Assembly (NCBI GenBank): GCA_964019415.1
Contig: OZ025889.1
Coordinates: 3,038,501 to 3,102,500 of the forward strand
Direction of reading: 5' to 3'
Source: Ianthella basta
Taxonomy: Eukaryota > Porifera > Demospongiae > Verongiida > Ianthellidae
Length of the DNA stretch: 64,000 nucleotides
A program made the position numbers and the translations under genes. How positions within the stretch are numbered: the first letter of the stretch is position 1; every line of letters starts with the position of its first letter. Of this stretch, positions 60,951 to 64,000 are shown piece by piece. Below the pieces are notes generated by a model. The model ran no database searches and was not told the origin of the DNA. It saw nothing but the letters and a program-made list of their open reading frames with translations.

Positions 60951-62723
60951 GCTCACACTGCTCTTGATATGGACACAGTGCACATACAATGACAAATTAT
61001 GATACACACAATGCTATTATGTGAGTGGGATCAGGTGTGAATGGGGCAATACAGCAACACTACCATTGTGGTGCTCCTTACCTCTCCTGCAGACACACTG
61101 AGCATGCCTGCATTGGGACTTGCTTGTCCTCTACTGATTCATCTTCATCATCACTGGCAGGAACAAAAGCATCTTCAGTGTCCATGTCCTCTTGATCTGC
61201 CTCCACCACTGGGAGACCACCTTCCTGGTTTACCTTCAAATCTTTACTCTCTATGCTCTTCTCCATTTCACCGTCATCAGCTTCTCCAATTTCAGTACTA
61301 GCATCAGACAGCGATTCTGCACATACACAAACCAGTACAACCAGGAGCTCAGCTAAGTACACATGCAACATGCACCTGCGAATGAAGAGCTAGTACTTAT
61401 ATCTAGTATAGCTACTCACAGATAAAATCTATTAGAAAAGGCTGCACATACAGTAGAATGCCAGCTGCTGATAAGCAATTGCTCTGTACAGCAAATACTA
61501 TAGCATTGCCATACTACATGACGAAGGCTGTGCAATAAGTGAAATCAATTAGAACATTCCATTTAGAAGCAACAAAGCGTGTCTCACAAGGTTACCTAAA
61601 TGTTTAATCTATTACGGACACACACCACTGCTGGCTGGTTAGCTTACCCAGAGTGTTGTCTTTGCCCTTGGCTTTGAAGTCTTCATCATTACTTTCATCA
61701 CTTTCATAAGGGTTTATGCCAAACTTTGTAGCAAGGTACAGAATATCAAAGTTCTCTGAGGGGACCACAGTCCTACCGCTTCTTGTTTGACCAAATCCCA
61801 TCATCAGTGGAGCAACCATTTCTTGGGACTGTGCCAATGACTGTGCCTTGCCAGAGCCTACAGAAGTTGAGGTAGACCTTGGAGCAGTCGGTGCAGGGCT
61901 GTGCTGCAGTACCTGCTCCACCCTGCTACCACTCTCCACCTCACCGCCAGTCTCTTCTTCTTCAGTAGGCCCTCCACCCCTACTGACTTTGGAATCCTTT
62001 GTTTGGACAATGACATCATCTTCTCCATCACTCTCTCCACTCTTGCTGCTGTCACACTGCCTGTCTGTGCCTGCAAGGTACAGGGAGTATTATTTCTGGT
62101 AACTTTGGGAAATAATTTAACTATAAAATCACTTCAGAATTTAACACAGAGAAATACCATCATTGCAATGAACTACATTGTAAAAGGAAATTGCCAAACC
62201 TACAGAATGTTGGGCCTAACACACTCGTTGTCTTCTCTTGATATTCATTCACCATATAGTTTGATGCGATGGTATTTGTAGCTGTAGGGTTAATTGATAG
62301 TGTAGCGGTAGTACTTAACAATAGGAGCTATGTGCTACATGCCTGACATGAGACATACACTCACGTCCCTTAAATCGCAGATTTCCCGAATCAATGGTTA
62401 ATTAGCGGACGACAGCACATGATTGTGGTTAACCTAACGCAGCACACTCATTTTCACAAGCACTACAGGCCAGTGTTGCTTTGTGTGCAACGCAGTAAGG
62501 CGACTGTATGCTTTTCACTGAAACTGCTGCTGATGCAAGAGGGCCTCTGTTGCGACTCACTGTAGCTGCTCCTTGCCGTGTAGTCCTCGTCTTCACTGTC
62601 GTCTCCATCGTCAGAGTCGTTCGCGTACCTGCTTAGGATGTCAACTACCTCGCTCTCCTTAGGCCTCCTCACTTGTCGGCCACTTGCTGTGCGCACGGTG
62701 TCACTGGAGCGTCCAAAAGACAT
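51506..62723 (-). CDS. PHF14: PHD finger protein 14 orthologue
   Basis: Nuclear chromatin reader. The 16 exons are 62723-62561, 62070-61648, 61316-61082, 59816-59666, 56208-56153, 55513-55307, 55050-54990, 54231-54163, 53901-53836, 53512-53386, 53232-53146, 52997-52948, 52687-52615, 52529-52274, 52093-51962 and 51629-51506; all phases join, 2,280 nt, 759 aa. Residues 1-270 are acidic and serine-rich (SDDGDDSEDED, SDDEDESVED). Then come PHD1 (CSVC, CDRC, HEDC, WFCDSC, about 270-320), an extended PHD (CELCPN, WAHIVC, CQLCSDP, CVQCDVGMCRSAFHVTC, about 325-415), a helical region with VKLFARKAQQMG and a coiled coil at about 590-675 (RELLERKSAGMLRQRQLEEE), and PHD2 (CVCY, CNECRKLYHIDCLDPPL, WQCQEC, about 676-722). 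All zinc ligands are present. The C terminus ends 41 residues into the last exon without the extra C-terminal PHD of vertebrate PHF14. Intron 4 (3.4 kb) contains the large repeat cluster. Confidence 0.92.
56306..56858. repeat. Tandem array of palindromic about 27-bp units, PHF14 intron 4
   Basis: About 20 units built on CAACCTTAAGGTTG (a perfect 14-bp palindrome) followed by TAGCAGGTTGTGA. Variants replace the centre (CCATAAGG) or insert TAGAACAG, giving mixed 27- and 37-bp spacing. The array stops exactly at the TTA that flanks the 2.6 kb element to its right. Confidence 0.88.
57338..57901 (+). pseudogene. Decayed LINE-type reverse transcriptase N-terminal fragment
   Basis: The translation resembles the region before the reverse-transcriptase domain of LINE ORFs common in cnidarians and sponges: RRLFDKLVSVGNVKAAIRLV, then after a frame change IIFDCIDGLLIKSTAQKMDG, SSGPSGLDSTAWK, stop, LCSSFKSASVDLCN, RRLCTSYVDP, another frame change, SLTACRLIALDKRPGVM. 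It has at least one nonsense codon and two frame changes, and it stops abruptly where the tandem array begins. It lacks the catalytic core and cannot be functional. Family assignment is from recalled patterns. Confidence 0.6.
57903..58153. repeat. 37-bp palindromic tandem array, second locus
   Basis: Six near-perfect 37-bp units (57926-58147) with GTTAGAACAGGTTGCGAC followed by the same CAACCTTAAGGTTG palindrome and TAGCAG, plus partial units. It is homologous to the array at 56306-56858 but more uniform, with GCGAC in place of GTGAC. It lies inside the nested element. Confidence 0.88.
59621..59658. repeat. (GT)n-rich microsatellite next to PHF14 exon 4
   Basis: Interrupted GT repeats with GCAT, beginning a few bases downstream of the exon 4 donor on the gene strand (CA repeats in the transcript). 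Confidence 0.8.
59886..60155. mobile_element. hAT-like MITE, PHF14 intron 3
   Basis: CAAGGGTGTAGC and GCTACACCCTTG ends enclose 270 bp, flanked by AATAT on both sides. G-rich and C-rich runs follow inside the ends (GGGGG at 59,899; CCCCCCCTCCC at 60,124). The CAGGGGTGTAGC-type end is common in hAT MITEs. Confidence 0.65.
60219..60388. mobile_element. Tc1/mariner-type MITE with TA target duplication, PHF14 intron 3
   Basis: CAGTGGGACCTGTCTAA and TTAGACAGGTTCCACTG ends, flanked by TA on both sides, 170 bp. The ends resemble, but are not the same as, those of the element at 1697-2271. Confidence 0.82.
60921..60949. repeat. (CA)14 microsatellite
   Basis: Uninterrupted dinucleotide run in PHF14 intron 3. 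Confidence 0.9.
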
Positions 62724-62889
62724 GTCGTTTACGGCTGGGTTACATAACTGATGAGGGTGCACGCGTTAAATACTCGCACATGTACATGTGAAACGCCTAG
62801 GGCGTGTAGATGGAAATGACGTGGGAGGAGTCGAGGGGCGTTGTCCGTGGGTCACGAGTTTGGTACTGGTCACGACTTTCCTGAGAAAG
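62724..62889. promoter_or_regulatory. Putative bidirectional promoter, PHF14 (-) / subtilase (+)
   Basis: 166 bp separate the two divergent start codons. A CRE/ATF-like TGACGTGG lies at 62817-62824. No TATA box at a usual spacing was noticed. Both 5' untranslated regions must lie here unless there are non-coding first exons. Confidence 0.5.
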
Positions 62890-64000
62890 ATGAAGCTTTA
62901 TCTCACTGTTGTGGTGGCGTTCTGTGTCTTCCTAGGGTGCAAAGGGCAACTTGGTGCGCCATAGGATAGCATAGTAGCTGTGCTGTTCTGCTCCGAATTT
63001 ATTGAATTATCAATACTGTATCAGTACTGAGTACGCAGTAAATTTTTAGCTAATTGCCAATTGCTTTGCTGCGACATCTCTGTAGGGGCGAGGTGTGAAA
63101 GTGTCTTTGTGTACTGTACGACGTTCAAGGTGGCTGAATAGGCCGAATGTCCGGCAATAAATGCAACTTGTTCTGTGTAGTATAGTGTGCATCTAAATGC
63201 AAGGCAGTCGCAGGACGGACCTACTGCTGTGACTGCCTCTGATCGCATAGCTGGCCCCCCATCCAGAAGGTTGCATTGGACATAGTCTGAGCGTGCATTT
63301 TAGACAGTGCCTGGATTTCAGCTTTCTTTCTTTTGCAGCACCTCTGTTGGAAGTAGATCCCAAGGGAGTCATTCCAGGGGAGTACGTGATACAGCTGGAA
63401 GAGGATGCTGAGTGTAAGGAGCTGCATGCACTTGCTAAACAGATACACACGGTGTGGGTGATAGCATGTGCATAGCATGTAACCATGTACCAGTTTCTCC
63501 TTGTCAAGCAGGCAGTGTCAGGTGCTTGTAATATTTATGATGATTGATGAATGATTGCTTATCTGTGTCAATCTTTACACCACAGCAGTGATGGCATTAT
63601 CTAGTTATGTTTGCACTGTTGCAGAGAATTCCTGCATTGTTACATTAGCTGTGTAGGTTAACTGTGGGCTTTATTTGTTTCAAAACATAATGGATGTGGC
63701 AGGGTGTAAGATTAGGGTTGGTTAGGGCATCGCATTATGTTTGAGGGTGTATGCGATTAACAGGGTGCTGTGTACCGCTATGGTTCATTTGACTGATAGT
63801 GCTTCTTTCTCTGTGTAGTGGATTTTCACTTGAGGGCCTTTGACCAGCTCACTACTACAATTGACAACAGCAGTAGGCTGCTCAACACATTCTCCATCGG
63901 GAAGACATTCAAAGGCTATGGAGCCAAACTGGGAGACAAGTAAGTCCTTGCATAAATGTAACACATGAATTTTCCATCTGTAGTGTTGTATGTGTGTGAA
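62890..64000 (+). CDS. Secreted subtilisin-like serine protease (S8), 5' part
   Basis: Probable proteinase K/subtilisin-type preproprotein; only the signal peptide and the inhibitor I9 prodomain are inside the window. Exons are 62890-62953, 63339-63413 and 63819-63939, ending at a GTAAGT donor, with phases 1, 1 and 2. The signal peptide is MKLYLTVVVAFCVFLGCKG. The prodomain reads VIPGEYVIQLEEDAE, then LDFHLRAFDQLTTTI, and closes FSIGKTFKGYGAKLGD, the usual end of an I9 domain. The exon 2 donor T/GTAAGG at 63413 was chosen because the later GTGTGG donor leads to a stop in exon 3. The catalytic domain (Asp, His, Ser) would lie to the right of the window and is not seen. Confidence 0.75.

Noticed and set aside
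63414..63451. Longer exon 2 of the subtilase up to the GTGTGG donor
   Set aside because: Joining it to 63819 puts a stop (ACT TGA) at the start of exon 3; the T/GTAAGG donor at 63413 keeps frame and gives a normal-length I9 domain.
1..64000. CRISPR arrays, tRNA or rRNA genes
   Set aside because: The tandem repeats seen are contiguous minisatellites without unique spacers, and no tRNA- or rRNA-like sequence was noticed on reading; no dedicated scan could be run.
62890..64000. The neighbouring subtilase as the protease that cleaves the giant cadherin
   Set aside because: Proximity is the only link; the prodomain looks like the proteinase K/subtilisin type, not the furin type that cuts at multibasic sites, and the catalytic domain is not in view.

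Overview
The window is metazoan nuclear DNA. Introns are short GT-AG introns, genes are tightly packed, and five loci can be modelled: a giant cadherin-type membrane protein present as two tandem copies, RFC4, AMDHD2, PHF14 and a secreted subtilisin-type protease. The compactness, the very large cadherin, the many small inverted-repeat elements and a LINE fragment of a type seen in sponges and cnidarians suggest an early-branching animal, most likely a demosponge. That last step is inference; no ribosomal or mitochondrial marker is present.

Layout. Positions 1-7129 (minus) hold the first part of cadherin copy B: exons 1 and 2 and the start of exon 3, running off the left edge. 7457-8629 is repeat-rich spacer. 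8630-40254 (minus) is the complete cadherin copy A: four coding exons, one of 25,120 bp, 9,398 predicted residues. Copies A and B are a head-to-tail duplication of a unit of about 33.2 kb; the homology stops about 30 bp before the RFC4 start codon. 40647-45420 (plus) is RFC4 (13 exons, 357 aa), divergent from the cadherin. 45587-51131 (plus) is AMDHD2, N-acetylglucosamine-6-phosphate deacetylase (9 exons, 406 aa), only 166 bp after RFC4. 51506-62723 (minus) is PHF14 (16 exons, 759 aa), convergent with AMDHD2. 62890 to the right edge (plus) is the 5' part of a secreted subtilase, divergent from PHF14 across 166 bp. In every complete model all exon junctions keep phase, which is strong internal support.

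The most unusual object is the cadherin. It begins like a calsyntenin (signal peptide, two cadherin repeats, LamG-like domain, then a C-x3-C-x-E-x-L motif and a short repeat) and ends with the same kind of module before a single membrane span. Between these lie about 34 more cadherin repeats, some 25 calsyntenin-like beta repeats and two further LamG domains. One cadherin repeat is split by a cysteine-containing insert of about 265 residues. Two basic convertase-type sites lie just outside the membrane, and the cytoplasmic tail is about 13 residues with no catenin-binding region.

Mobile and repeated DNA lies in introns and spacers: a 2,600 bp PIF/Harbinger-like element with long inverted ends that holds a decayed reverse-transcriptase fragment and a tandem array; a second array of the same palindromic repeat next to it; a 26-copy 21-bp minisatellite; and several small inverted-repeat elements, some of which differ between the two cadherin copies and so date from after the duplication.
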